Source: Aeromicrobium terrae (GTDB lineage Bacteria; Actinomycetota; Actinomycetes; Propionibacteriales; Nocardioidaceae). Taken from it: 64,000 nucleotides of DNA. Made by a program: the position numbers and the translations under genes. Every line of letters starts with the position of its first letter. Positions within the stretch are counted from its first letter, which is position 1. The DNA is taken from positions 1 to 64,000 of the forward strand of contig NZ_VDUX01000007.1 in the NCBI RefSeq assembly GCF_008039565.1, read 5' to 3'. Positions 8,852 to 16,697 of this stretch are shown here, one piece after another. Under the pieces are notes generated by a model. It saw only the letters and a list, made by a program, of their open reading frames with translations, was not told the DNA's origin and searched no databases.

Positions 8852-9693
8852 CAGATCGGCCCCCCGACGAGCACGGTGTAGACCTGCGAGATCACGAAGT
8901 TGGCCGCGAACAGCGCGACGAAGTTGAGGACGACCGCGGACGTCACCGCGTCGCTCACCCCGGCCGGACCGGCCTCCACGTGCAGCCCGCGGTACGCCGC
9001 GACGGACGCACAGATCACCCCGAAGACCCCGGCCTTCACCAACGACAGCACGAGGTCGGACGGCTGGGCGAGCAGGGCGACGGACGCGAGATAGCCGCCG
9101 GCCGAGAGGTCCTGCACGACGGTGCTCACCACGAGCGTCGTGATGATGGCGAAGAACATCACCACACCGTTGAGGAGCAGCGCGACGGTGGTGGCGGCGA
9201 GCACGCGCGGGATGACGACGCGCTCGGTGACGTCGACGCCCATGACCTCCAGGGCGTCGAGCTCTTCACGGATGCGGCGCGAGCCGAGCTCGGCACAGAT
9301 GGCCGAGCCGGCGACGCCCGCCAGCATCAGGGCGGTGATGAGCGGGGCCGCCTGCCGCACGACGGCTAAGGTGTTGCCGGCGCCGGTGAAGCCGGTGGCC
9401 CCGACCTCCTGAGCGAGCACACTGACCTGCAGCGCCAGGATCACGCCGAACGGGATGGAGACGGCGAGGGCCGGCAGCGTGCAGACCGTGATCATGAACC
9501 AGGTCTGGCGCACGTACTCCTCGGCCGGGAACGTCCGGCGCAGGATCGAGCGAGGCAGCCGGATGGCCATCCGAACCGCCAGGTCGGTCAGTCCGAGCAC
9601 GTCCTCGACGGGACGCAGTGTGCGCAGCCGATCGGCGGCGCTGACGGTGCCTGGGCCGCCCCCCGTCAGCCGGACGGACTCGGACACATCCAT
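8851..9693 (-). CDS. yrbEA: MlaE/YrbE-family ABC permease, first gene of the mce operon
   Basis: 280 residues, MlaE permease domain from about residue 60 with the conserved GSRRIREELDALEVMGVD loop. The ATG at 9693 is preceded by GAGAGGGG. It is the first gene of an eight-cistron polycistron (yrbEA, yrbEB, mceA-F) plus the acyl-CoA dehydrogenase, with all mce junctions overlapping by 1-4 bp. Codon 109 (9369-9367) is TTA, the only in-frame TTA codon I noticed in the window. The promoter region upstream carries a palindromic operator shared with the divergent merR gene. Confidence 0.93.
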   Translation of the reverse strand: MDVSESVRLTGGGPGTVSAADRLRTLRPVEDVLGLTDLAVRMAIRLPRSILRRTFPAEEYVRQTWFMITVCTLPALAVSIPFGVILALQVSVLAQEVGATGFTGAGNTLAVVRQAAPLITALMLAGVAGSAICAELGSRRIREELDALEVMGVDVTERVVIPRVLAATTVALLLNGVVMFFAIITTLVVSTVVQDLSAGGYLASVALLAQPSDLVLSLVKAGVFGVICASVAAYRGLHVEAGPAGVSDAVTSAVVLNFVALFAANFVISQVYTVLVGGPI

Positions 9694-9704
9694 CCCCTCT
9701 CGAA

Positions 9705-9727
9705 TGACAGTCGGACTGTAACAGTGA
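9705..9727 (+). promoter_or_regulatory. Operator copy 1 (mce side)
   Basis: TGACAGT-CGG-ACTGT-AA-CAGT at 9705-9725. It contains the perfect inverted repeat ACAGT-N3-ACTGT (9707-9719) and a second overlapping palindrome ACTGT-A-ACAGT (9715-9725). It lies on the -10 element of the proposed mce promoter. A second copy lies at 9793-9813. The likely ligand is the divergently encoded MerR-family protein (inference). Confidence 0.7.
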
Positions 9728-9745
9728 ACGGCTGCCGGGCGTCAA
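9715..9745 (-). promoter_or_regulatory. Promoter of the mce operon
   Basis: Reading the minus strand, TTGACG at 9745-9740 and TACAGT at 9720-9715 are separated by 19 bp. A 19-bp spacer is longer than the usual 17 and is the spacing seen at promoters that MerR-family activators act on by DNA distortion. The ATG of yrbEA is 22 bp downstream of the -10. Not experimentally known. Confidence 0.6.
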
Positions 9746-9777
9746 GGTTACGGAGGCGGGATTCCGCCCGCCCTCGG

Positions 9778-9813
9778 TTGCCTGAGCGACGATGACAGTT
9801 GTACTGTGCCAGT
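9778..9813 (+). promoter_or_regulatory. Promoter of merR with operator copy 2
   Basis: TACTGT at 9802-9807 ends 7 nt before the ATG at 9815, so the transcript is probably leaderless. A weak -35 TTGCCT lies at 9778-9783 (18-bp spacer). The operator TGACAGT-TGT-ACTGT-GC-CAGT (9793-9813) covers the -10 and transcription start, consistent with autoregulation. Confidence 0.6.
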
Positions 9814-9814
9814 C

Positions 9815-10555
9815 ATGTCCATCGTCACGGAGCCCGCAGCCGACGAGCTGATGACCGTCGACGAGCTGTCCGCGGAGGCGGGCCTCTCGGTCCGCACCAC
9901 GCGGTACTACGCGTCCCTCGGCCTGCTGCCGCCGCCGACGCGTCGTGGCCGCCTCGCCTACTACGACGAGGGCCACCTGGCCCGGCTGTCGCTGATCCGC
10001 ACCCTGCAGTCGAACGGCTTCACCCTCGCGGCCATCGAGTCCTACGTGCGCCGCATCCCGGAGTCGACGACGCCCGGTCACCTCGCCATGCAGCAAGCGG
10101 TGCTCCAGGCCTGGGCCCCGGCCGAGCACACTCGGCTCGACCGCGCCGGCCTCGAGGCCCACGCCGGCCGGGCGCTCGACGACGAGCAGCTCGACGTCCT
10201 CGTCCGCAGCGGCGTGCTCGTCCGCCACGGTGCCGGGTCGAACGGGGACGAGTTCGAGCCGCTGCCCGGCTTCGAGGTGGGCGTCGAGCTGTTCGACCTC
10301 ACCCTCGGCGTCGACGTCGTCGTGGAGGCGGCCACCACCATCGAGAAGCACATGACGGCGCTCGCCGACGACCTCAGCGACATCATGCGGCGCGGCGTCA
10401 TGCTGCCGAACCGGGCGTCCGGCGGACCCGACGTCGAGCAGACGATCAAGCGGCTCCAGGCGCTCAGCGTGCAGGCCGTCGTCACCGGCTTCCAGCGCGC
10501 CACCCACGACCTCATCACCCGCACGTTCGACCGCTCGCAGCAGGAGGCACCGTGA
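9815..10555 (+). CDS. MerR-family transcriptional regulator divergent from mce
   Basis: 246 residues. Winged-helix MerR DNA-binding domain at about residues 13-80 (SVRTTRYYASLGLLPPPTRR, then the YYDEGHLARL wing and helix). The C-terminal half of about 160 residues has no motif I recognise and holds no metal-binding cysteines, so it is more likely a ligand-binding regulator than a metal sensor. I chose the ATG at 9815 because TACTGT lies exactly 7 nt upstream and no Shine-Dalgarno is present; a GTG at 9806 would sit inside the -10. It probably controls itself and the mce operon through the two matched operators. It is translationally coupled to the following oxygenase gene (GTGA overlap). Confidence 0.85.
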   Translation: MSIVTEPAADELMTVDELSAEAGLSVRTTRYYASLGLLPPPTRRGRLAYYDEGHLARLSLIRTLQSNGFTLAAIESYVRRIPESTTPGHLAMQQAVLQAWAPAEHTRLDRAGLEAHAGRALDDEQLDVLVRSGVLVRHGAGSNGDEFEPLPGFEVGVELFDLTLGVDVVVEAATTIEKHMTALADDLSDIMRRGVMLPNRASGGPDVEQTIKRLQALSVQAVVTGFQRATHDLITRTFDRSQQEAP

Positions 10556-11367
10556 CCCGCAGCGCGTCCACCCTCGTCGACACCGTCAACGGCGCCGGCC
10601 TGCTCGCCGGCGCGGCGAACGTGATCATGCAGCTCGGCGTCCCGGGCGTCGGCCACGGCGTCGTGGAGAGCCGGGTGGAGAGCGGGCGGATCTTCGACCA
10701 CCCGTACAAGCGCACCCGCACGACGCTCACCTATCTCGCGGTCGCGGTCCTGGGCGACGACGACGACCGCGCCATGTACCGCCGCGCGGTCAACAAGGCG
10801 CACGCCCAGGTCTTCTCCACCGACGAGAGCCCGGTGAAGTACCACGCGATGGATCCCGGTCTGCAGCTCTGGGTCGCCGCCTGCCTCTACCGCGGGTTCG
10901 AGGACACCTACGCCGCACTGATCGGCGAGCTCGACCCGGCCGAGGCCGAGCGCGTCTACCAGGCGTCGGCGCCGCTGGGCACCACGCTCCAGGTCCGCCC
11001 CGAGATGTGGCCGGCCACGCGCGAGGACTTCCAGAAGTACTGGGACGACATGATGGACCAGGTCCACATCGACGACACGGTGCGCGCGTACCTGCACGCG
11101 ATCACGCGGGCGAAGTTCCTGCCGCGTCCCATCCCGTGGATCATCGGCGGCTTCAACCAGTTCGTCACCACGGGCTTCCTGCCGCAGCGGTTCCGCGACG
11201 AGATGCACTACACGTGGACGGACCGCCAGCAGCGCCGCTTCGACCGACTGATGCGCACCATCGGCTTCGTCAGCCGCGTCGTCCCCCGGTTCGTGCGCGA
11301 GTTGCCGTTCAACGTCCTGCTCCGCGACGTCCGCCTCCGCGCCCGCCGCGGCTGGACCGTCGTCTGA
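10552..11367 (+). CDS. MpaB-family (DUF2236) oxygenase
   Basis: 271 residues from a GTG at 10552 that overlaps the merR stop and has CAGGAGGCACC in front. It matches the DUF2236/MpaB family (related to latex-clearing and mycophenolic-acid pathway haem oxygenases) by the N-terminal VESGRIFDHPYKRTRTTLTYLAV, KAHAQVFS and DPGLQLWVAACLYRGFED segments and the family length. The substrate is unknown. Coupling to a regulator divergent from mce suggests that it modifies a hydrophobic compound handled by the same regulon (inference). A second, divergent family member lies at 51965-52822. Confidence 0.8.
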   Translation: MTRSASTLVDTVNGAGLLAGAANVIMQLGVPGVGHGVVESRVESGRIFDHPYKRTRTTLTYLAVAVLGDDDDRAMYRRAVNKAHAQVFSTDESPVKYHAMDPGLQLWVAACLYRGFEDTYAALIGELDPAEAERVYQASAPLGTTLQVRPEMWPATREDFQKYWDDMMDQVHIDDTVRAYLHAITRAKFLPRPIPWIIGGFNQFVTTGFLPQRFRDEMHYTWTDRQQRRFDRLMRTIGFVSRVVPRFVRELPFNVLLRDVRLRARRGWTVV

Positions 11368-11368
11368 C

Positions 11369-11474
11369 TGGTCTCGATACACCCGACTCGCTGGCGCTCG
11401 CCGGGCACTCGACCAGCGTGATTCCTCGGTGATCGAGTGCCTGCGAGCTCTGCGAGCAGGCGTATCGAGATCAC
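11369..11474. repeat. Two inverted copies of a dispersed hairpin repeat between mpaB and cca
   Basis: Copy 1 (11369-11416) reads in reverse and copy 2 (11428-11474) forward; relatives are at 33324-33368 and 36580-36625. Outer arms are GGTGGTCGAGTGC and GTATCGAGACCAC with a variable inner stem. The two copies face each other and lie between convergent genes; copy 2 overlaps the cca stop codon. They may act as a bidirectional terminator. Confidence 0.75.
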
Positions 11475-12919
11475 TGACGCTCCGACCACCACTGCTTGAG
11501 CGCTTCCGCCGCGGCCTCCTCGGACTGAGGTCCCTCGTCCATGCGGAGCTCGAGCAGGAACCGGTAGGCCTCGCCGACCTCGCGGCCGGGGCCGACGCCG
11601 AGGATCTCCATGATCTGGTTGCCGTCGAGGTCGGGCCGGATGGCGTCGAGCTCCTCCTGCTCGGCGAGCACGGCGATGCGCTCCTCCAGCTCGTCGTAGG
11701 TGCGCTGGAGGCGGGCGGCCTTCTGCCGGTTGCGGGTGGTGCAGTCGGCGCGGGTGAGGATGTGCAGCCGCTCGAGCTGGTCGCCGGCGTCGCGGACGTA
11801 GCGCCGCACCGCCGAGTCGGTCCACTCGCCGGATCCGTAGCCGTGGAACCGGAGGTGCAGCTCCACGAGCAGGCAGACCTGGTCGACGGTCGCATTGTCG
11901 AACCGCAGCGCCCGCAGCCGCTTGCGCGCCATCTTCGCGCCGACGACGTCGTGGTGGTGGAAGGTGACCGTGCCGCCCTCCTGGAACTTCCGCGTCCGCG
12001 GCTTGCCGATGTCGTGCAGCAGCGCGGCGAGCCGCACCACGAGGTCGGGCTGCTGCTCGAGGCGCGACTCCAGCGCGATCGCCTGGCGCAGCACCGTCAG
12101 CGAGTGCTCGTAGACGTCCTTGTGCCGGTGGTGCTCGTCGCGCTCGAGCATGAGCGCGGGCAGCTCGGGCAGCACGTGCTCGGCGAGGCCGGTGTCCACC
12201 AGCAGCCTCAGCCCGTCGACGGGGGCGGGGGCGCACAGCAGCTTGACCAGCTCGTCGCGCACGCGCTCGGCCGAGACGATGTCGATGCGGTCGGCCATCG
12301 CTTGCATGGCGACGACGACCTGCTCGTCGGCGACGAAGCCGAGCTGCGCGACGAATCGCGCGGCCCGCATCATGCGCAACGGGTCGTCGCCGAACGAGAT
12401 GCCGGCCGCGACGGGCGTGCGCACGAGGCCGGTCTCCAGGTCGGTGAGCCCGCCGAACTTGTCGACGAACTCGCCGGACGGCAGCCGCACCGCCATGGCG
12501 TTCACGGCGAAGTCGCGGCGCGACAGGTCGCCGTCGAGCGAGTCGCCGAATCGGACCTGGGGCTTGCGCGACGTGTGGTCGTACTCGTCGGAGCGGTAGG
12601 TGGTGATCTCGACGTGGGCGTCGCCCTTGCGCAGCGCGATGGTGCCGAACTCGCGGCCGACGTCCCACAGGGCGTCGGCCCAGCCGGAGACGAGCGCCTC
12701 GATCTGCTCGGGACGCGCGTCCGTGGTGAGGTCCCAGTCCTGCCCGGGGCGTCCCATCAGGGCGTCGCGCACGGGGCCGCCGACGAGCGCGAGCTCGTGC
12801 CCTGCCTCGGCGAAGCGCCGGCCCAGCTCGACGAGCGCCGGCTCGGCCGTGACGAGACGGTCGAGGCGCGCGCGCTGCTCCGGCGTCAGCGCGACGGTGG
12901 GCGGGGTGGACACGACCAT
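11471..12919 (-). CDS. cca: CCA tRNA nucleotidyltransferase
   Basis: 482 residues. Adds or repairs the 3' CCA of tRNAs in the cytoplasm. Class II nucleotidyltransferase head with GGPVRD (47-52) and the metal-binding DWDLTT (61-66), followed by the RRDFAVNAMA motif, the ERVRDEL helix, and a C-terminal HD domain (LLHDIGKP), giving the long HD-containing form (PcnA of mycobacteria). One of the tRNAs in this window (tRNA-Ile) lacks an encoded CCA, consistent with the need for this enzyme. The start may be the ATG at 12919 or, given TAGACT at 12927-12922, the GTG at 12913. The Nudix gene that normally sits between cca and the DUF6049 gene is absent; only 50 bp separate them. Confidence 0.95.
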   Translation of the reverse strand: MVVSTPPTVALTPEQRARLDRLVTAEPALVELGRRFAEAGHELALVGGPVRDALMGRPGQDWDLTTDARPEQIEALVSGWADALWDVGREFGTIALRKGDAHVEITTYRSDEYDHTSRKPQVRFGDSLDGDLSRRDFAVNAMAVRLPSGEFVDKFGGLTDLETGLVRTPVAAGISFGDDPLRMMRAARFVAQLGFVADEQVVVAMQAMADRIDIVSAERVRDELVKLLCAPAPVDGLRLLVDTGLAEHVLPELPALMLERDEHHRHKDVYEHSLTVLRQAIALESRLEQQPDLVVRLAALLHDIGKPRTRKFQEGGTVTFHHHDVVGAKMARKRLRALRFDNATVDQVCLLVELHLRFHGYGSGEWTDSAVRRYVRDAGDQLERLHILTRADCTTRNRQKAARLQRTYDELEERIAVLAEQEELDAIRPDLDGNQIMEILGVGPGREVGEAYRFLLELRMDEGPQSEEAAAEALKQWWSERQ

Positions 12920-12957
12920 GCAGTCTACGGAGGCCGGGTGGGGCGAGCACCCGCCAC

Positions 12958-12963
12958 TACGAT
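12958..12963 (+). promoter_or_regulatory. -10 element, leaderless DUF6049 transcript
   Basis: TACGAT ends 6 nt before the GTG at 12970. No clear -35 or Shine-Dalgarno is visible. Confidence 0.5.
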
Positions 12964-12969
12964 GTGCAG

Positions 12970-14991
12970 GTGGGTTCCCGTCGTGCCGTCATCTGGACGG
13001 CCGTGGTGAGCCTCCTCCTGCCGGCGGTCGCGAGCGTCGCCCCGGCGTCGGCGGCGCCCGACAAGAACCCCGACCTCGACGTCCGCATCACCGGACTCAC
13101 CCCGAGCCGGCTGAGCGCCGGTGCCACCGTCACGATGACGGGCACGGTCACCAACCAGGACGACCACGTGTGGTCCGACGCCCAGGCGTACCTCGTCATC
13201 CCGGCGACGCCGTTCACCACGCGGAAGCAGCTCGACGACGCCGTGGCCGACGACGCGGGCTACACCGGTCAGCGGGTCGTGGAGCTCGACACGATCGACG
13301 ACATGGGCGACCTGAAGCCCGGCAGCACCACGTCGTTCCGCGTCCGCGTCCGGTACGGCGCGCTCGGCATCTCCGGGGCGGAGGGCGTGTATCCCGTCGG
13401 GGTGCAGATCCTTGCCACGGACACCGACGGCACCCGCGCCTCCAACGCCATCGCCCGGGCCACCACGTTCCTGCCGCTGATCTCCAGCAGCGAGCACCCG
13501 GCGGTGTCGGCCGGCCTGGTGTGGCCGTTCCTGATGCCCGACCGGCGCAAGCCCGACGGCACCTACGCCGCACCCGACCACCTGCTTGACCTGATCTCCA
13601 CCGGCGGCCGGCTGCGCAACCAGCTCGACCTGGCCTCGGCCGGCCCGGCGCGCGCCACCACCGTCATCCTCGACCCGGCGCTGCTCGTCGGCGTCGACGA
13701 CCTCGCGCACGGCCGGCACCTCCCGGACGACTTCACCGTCAGCGACGCGGGCCGCGCCTCGGCCACCCGGTTCCGCGACGACCTCGTCGCCCTCGCGCGT
13801 CGCGACGCGGTCTGGGTGCTGGGCTTCGACCGGCCCGACGTGCTGGCACTGACTCGCTCCTCGGCGACGCAGCGCCTGCTCCGCGTCGTCGAGCGTGCCA
13901 CCGCCACCACGCTGGCCACGTTCCAGCTCACCGGCCGGCGCGTCGCATGGCCCACCCGCAAGGGCGTCTCCGCCGACCTGCTCGCCGCCGTGCGCGGCAC
14001 CGGGGAACAGCCGGTGCTCGTGACCCCGGGCGCCCTGCCGGACTGGGAGCGGCGCGACGGGTCCCTGATCCAGTACACGTCCACCAGAGGTCCGGTGCCG
14101 CTCCTGGTGAACGACTCGCTCGACGCCGGCGTGCCTGGCCGGACCAGCGCCGTCACGCTGCGGCAGCGGGTGCTGAGCGAGGCCGGCCTGGCGTCGCTGC
14201 AGCGCGGCGCCGACCCGGACTCGCGGGCGGACGCGGTCACGATCGTCGACCCCGGCTGGGACCCGGGACAGGTGGCCCCCACCGTCCTCGACCCGGTGTT
14301 CACCGCCCCGTTCGTGTCGGGCGCCAGCCTCGAGGACCTCATCACCGGGCGCCTCACGCAGTACGACGACCGCGTCGCGAAGGCCACGGTCCGGCCGGTC
14401 GATCCCGTGCAGATCGGTGAGGCCGCCACGGCTGCCCAGACCGCCAACCTGCTCGCGTCGGTGGTGCCGGACAGCGAGGCGGTCGACGCGGCCGCGGCGC
14501 GGGGCATCGCCTCCGTGCTCGGTGTCCGCTGGCGTGACCACCGCGGCGAGGGCCTGCGCGCGGCCGAGGCCCAGGCGTCGGCCATCCGCAAGCAGATCAC
14601 CCGGCTGACCGTCGAGGGCCCCGACGCGGTCACCCTGTCGAGCTCGGAAGGCAGCTTCCCGCTCACCATCAGCAACCGCACGGACAACCCCGTGCGCGTC
14701 GCGGTCTCGATCGACTCCAGCAACCCGGCCCTCGACGTGCCCGACCTGCGTGGCGTCGAGGTGGCCGCCGGGGAGCGCCGCACCGTCACCGTCACCGTCG
14801 ACATGGGCCGGCAGACCTCCGCCACCCTCTCGGCGCACCTCACCACGCCCGACGGCACCACGTTCGGCGACCCCGCCGTCTTCAACGTGCGCTCCAGCCA
14901 CGTCGGCACCGCGCTGTGGATCGCCATCGGCCTGGCCGCCGCGTTCGTCGTCGTCGCCCTCGTGCGCCGCTTCCGAGGACGCTCCGCGTGA
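12970..14991 (+). CDS. DUF6049-family secreted, membrane-anchored protein
   Basis: 673 residues. Signal peptide (about 1-29, ending APASAA), a large extracellular region of Ig-like and alpha/beta character, and one C-terminal membrane helix (TALWIAIGLAAAFVVVALV) followed by a short basic cytoplasmic tail. It is the counterpart of M. tuberculosis Rv3909, always found just before murJ and therefore presumed to work in envelope assembly; its biochemical function is unknown. The GTG at 12970 is preferred because of the TACGAT hexamer 6 nt upstream; a GTG at 12964 is the alternative. The stop overlaps the murJ start (GTGA). Confidence 0.85.
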   Translation: MGSRRAVIWTAVVSLLLPAVASVAPASAAPDKNPDLDVRITGLTPSRLSAGATVTMTGTVTNQDDHVWSDAQAYLVIPATPFTTRKQLDDAVADDAGYTGQRVVELDTIDDMGDLKPGSTTSFRVRVRYGALGISGAEGVYPVGVQILATDTDGTRASNAIARATTFLPLISSSEHPAVSAGLVWPFLMPDRRKPDGTYAAPDHLLDLISTGGRLRNQLDLASAGPARATTVILDPALLVGVDDLAHGRHLPDDFTVSDAGRASATRFRDDLVALARRDAVWVLGFDRPDVLALTRSSATQRLLRVVERATATTLATFQLTGRRVAWPTRKGVSADLLAAVRGTGEQPVLVTPGALPDWERRDGSLIQYTSTRGPVPLLVNDSLDAGVPGRTSAVTLRQRVLSEAGLASLQRGADPDSRADAVTIVDPGWDPGQVAPTVLDPVFTAPFVSGASLEDLITGRLTQYDDRVAKATVRPVDPVQIGEAATAAQTANLLASVVPDSEAVDAAAARGIASVLGVRWRDHRGEGLRAAEAQASAIRKQITRLTVEGPDAVTLSSSEGSFPLTISNRTDNPVRVAVSIDSSNPALDVPDLRGVEVAAGERRTVTVTVDMGRQTSATLSAHLTTPDGTTFGDPAVFNVRSSHVGTALWIAIGLAAAFVVVALVRRFRGRSA

Positions 14992-16619
14992 CCGAGAACC
15001 CCGACATCGCCCGGAGCAGCGCCTGGATGGCGCTGGGCACCATCGGCTCCCGCGTCACCGGCTTCGTCCGGCTGCTGCTCATCGCCGCCACGATCGGCAC
15101 CGCGCTCGACGCCGACATCTTCAACAACGCCAACACCATCCCCAACGCGCTGTACATCCTCGTGGCGGGCGGCGTCTTCAACGTCGTGCTCGTGCCCCAG
15201 CTGGTCCGCACCATGAAGCGCGACGAGGACGGCGGCGAGGCCTACGCCCAGCGCGTCATCACACTCGGTCTGCTCGTGCTGCTGGCCGCCACCGTCGTGC
15301 TGGTGCTCGTCGTGCCGGCCCTCGTGCACGTCGTCTTCGACCAGCGACTCTTCGACGCCGGCTTCGAGGAGCAGCGCCGCTCGGCCCGGCTGCTGATGGC
15401 GCTGTGCATGCCGCAGGTCTTCTTCTACGGCGCGTTCGTCCTCGTCGGTCAGGTGCTCAACGCGCGCGGCCGCTTCGGCCCGATGATGTGGGCGCCGATC
15501 GCCAACAACGTCGTGGCGTGCGTCGTCCTCGGCATCTACCTCGCGGTGTTCGGCGCGTCCGCCGGCACCGACGGGTTCACCACCGGCCAGGCACTGCTGC
15601 TCGGCCTGGGCTCCACCGCGGGCATCGTCGTCCAGACGCTCGTGCTGCTGCCGTACCTGCGGCTCGCCGGGTTCCACTACCGGCCCCGGTTCGACTTCCG
15701 TGGCGTCGGGCTCGGGCACACGCTGCGGCTGGGCGCCTGGACACTGGCGTTCATCCTGGCCAACCAGGTGGCGTTCATCGTCATCCAGCGCCTCGGCACC
15801 CGCGGCACCCTGGCCGGCGCCGACACCGGCGAGCAGGCGGCCGGTGCCGCCGTGTACGAGATCGGCTTCCTGGTCAGCCAGGTGCCGCACGGCGTCATCA
15901 CGGTGTCCCTCGCGACGGCGGTCATCCCGCTGCTGTCGTCGCTGGCCGCCGACCGGCAGCACGACCGGATGCGGCGCGAGCTGGGGCGCACGCTGCGGCT
16001 GGCGCTGAGCATCATCGCGCCGCTCGCCGTCGCCGCGGCGTGCCTGGGGCAGCCGGCCGCGCACGCGATCGCCTACGGCGGCATCTCCGGCAACGCGGAC
16101 GTCATCGGCAGCACCGTCGCCGCGTTCTCCCCGGCGATGATCGCGTTCACCGTCCACTACCTGATGCTGCGCGGCTTCTACGCCGACGAAGACACCCGCA
16201 CCCCGTTCTTCGTGCAGCTGCTCATCGCGGCCGTGAACATCGTGGCGGCGGTCCTGCTCACCAACGCCGTCGAGCCGGCACACGTCGCGGCGATGCTGGC
16301 ACTGTCGTTCGGCCTCGCGTACGTCGTGGGCGCCACGGTCTCGACCACGCTGCTCTCCCGCTCGATCGGCCCGGTCATCGACGCCGAGACCACCCGCTTC
16401 GCCGCCCAGCTCGCCGTCGCGTGCGCGGCAGCCGCCGCCGTCATGCTCGGTGCCGTGACCCTGCTCGACCGGATCGGCCTGGACACCTCGTCGGCCCTGG
16501 AGTCGCTCGTCGTGCTGGTCCTCGCCGGCGTTCTCGGTGTGGCCGCCTACCTCGGTGCCACCCGGCTCATGCACATGGACCAGCTGACGTACGTGGTCCG
16601 CAGTCTCAAGCGGCGCTGA
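14988..16619 (+). CDS. murJ: MurJ/MviN lipid II flippase
   Basis: 543 residues, polytopic membrane protein with about 14 transmembrane helices and the MurJ signature region near the N-terminus (SSAWMALGTIGSRVTGFVR; NTIPNALYILVAGGVFNVV). It flips lipid-linked peptidoglycan precursor across the cytoplasmic membrane. The GTG at 14988 overlaps the previous stop. The longer frame upstream lies in the DUF6049 gene. In mycobacteria MurJ carries a C-terminal pseudokinase and an extracellular domain; here the protein ends after the membrane domain and the pseudokinase is a separate gene 78 bp further on. Confidence 0.94.
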   Translation: MTENPDIARSSAWMALGTIGSRVTGFVRLLLIAATIGTALDADIFNNANTIPNALYILVAGGVFNVVLVPQLVRTMKRDEDGGEAYAQRVITLGLLVLLAATVVLVLVVPALVHVVFDQRLFDAGFEEQRRSARLLMALCMPQVFFYGAFVLVGQVLNARGRFGPMMWAPIANNVVACVVLGIYLAVFGASAGTDGFTTGQALLLGLGSTAGIVVQTLVLLPYLRLAGFHYRPRFDFRGVGLGHTLRLGAWTLAFILANQVAFIVIQRLGTRGTLAGADTGEQAAGAAVYEIGFLVSQVPHGVITVSLATAVIPLLSSLAADRQHDRMRRELGRTLRLALSIIAPLAVAAACLGQPAAHAIAYGGISGNADVIGSTVAAFSPAMIAFTVHYLMLRGFYADEDTRTPFFVQLLIAAVNIVAAVLLTNAVEPAHVAAMLALSFGLAYVVGATVSTTLLSRSIGPVIDAETTRFAAQLAVACAAAAAVMLGAVTLLDRIGLDTSSALESLVVLVLAGVLGVAAYLGATRLMHMDQLTYVVRSLKRR

Positions 16620-16697
16620 TTCAGCCGCCCACGGCCCGGCACCCCCGCCGCGACCCGGCACCGTCCTAGCATGGAGACGGTCACAGAAGGGGTGGCG

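Noticed and set aside
1535-9693. Missing ATPase gene in the mce operon as evidence of decay
   Set aside because: In actinobacteria the Mce ATPase is usually encoded elsewhere, so its absence here is normal.
10078-11895. Long minus-strand frame opposite merR and mpaB
   Set aside because: Arg/Ser/Pro-rich translation typical of a wrong frame; it crosses three real genes and a repeat element.
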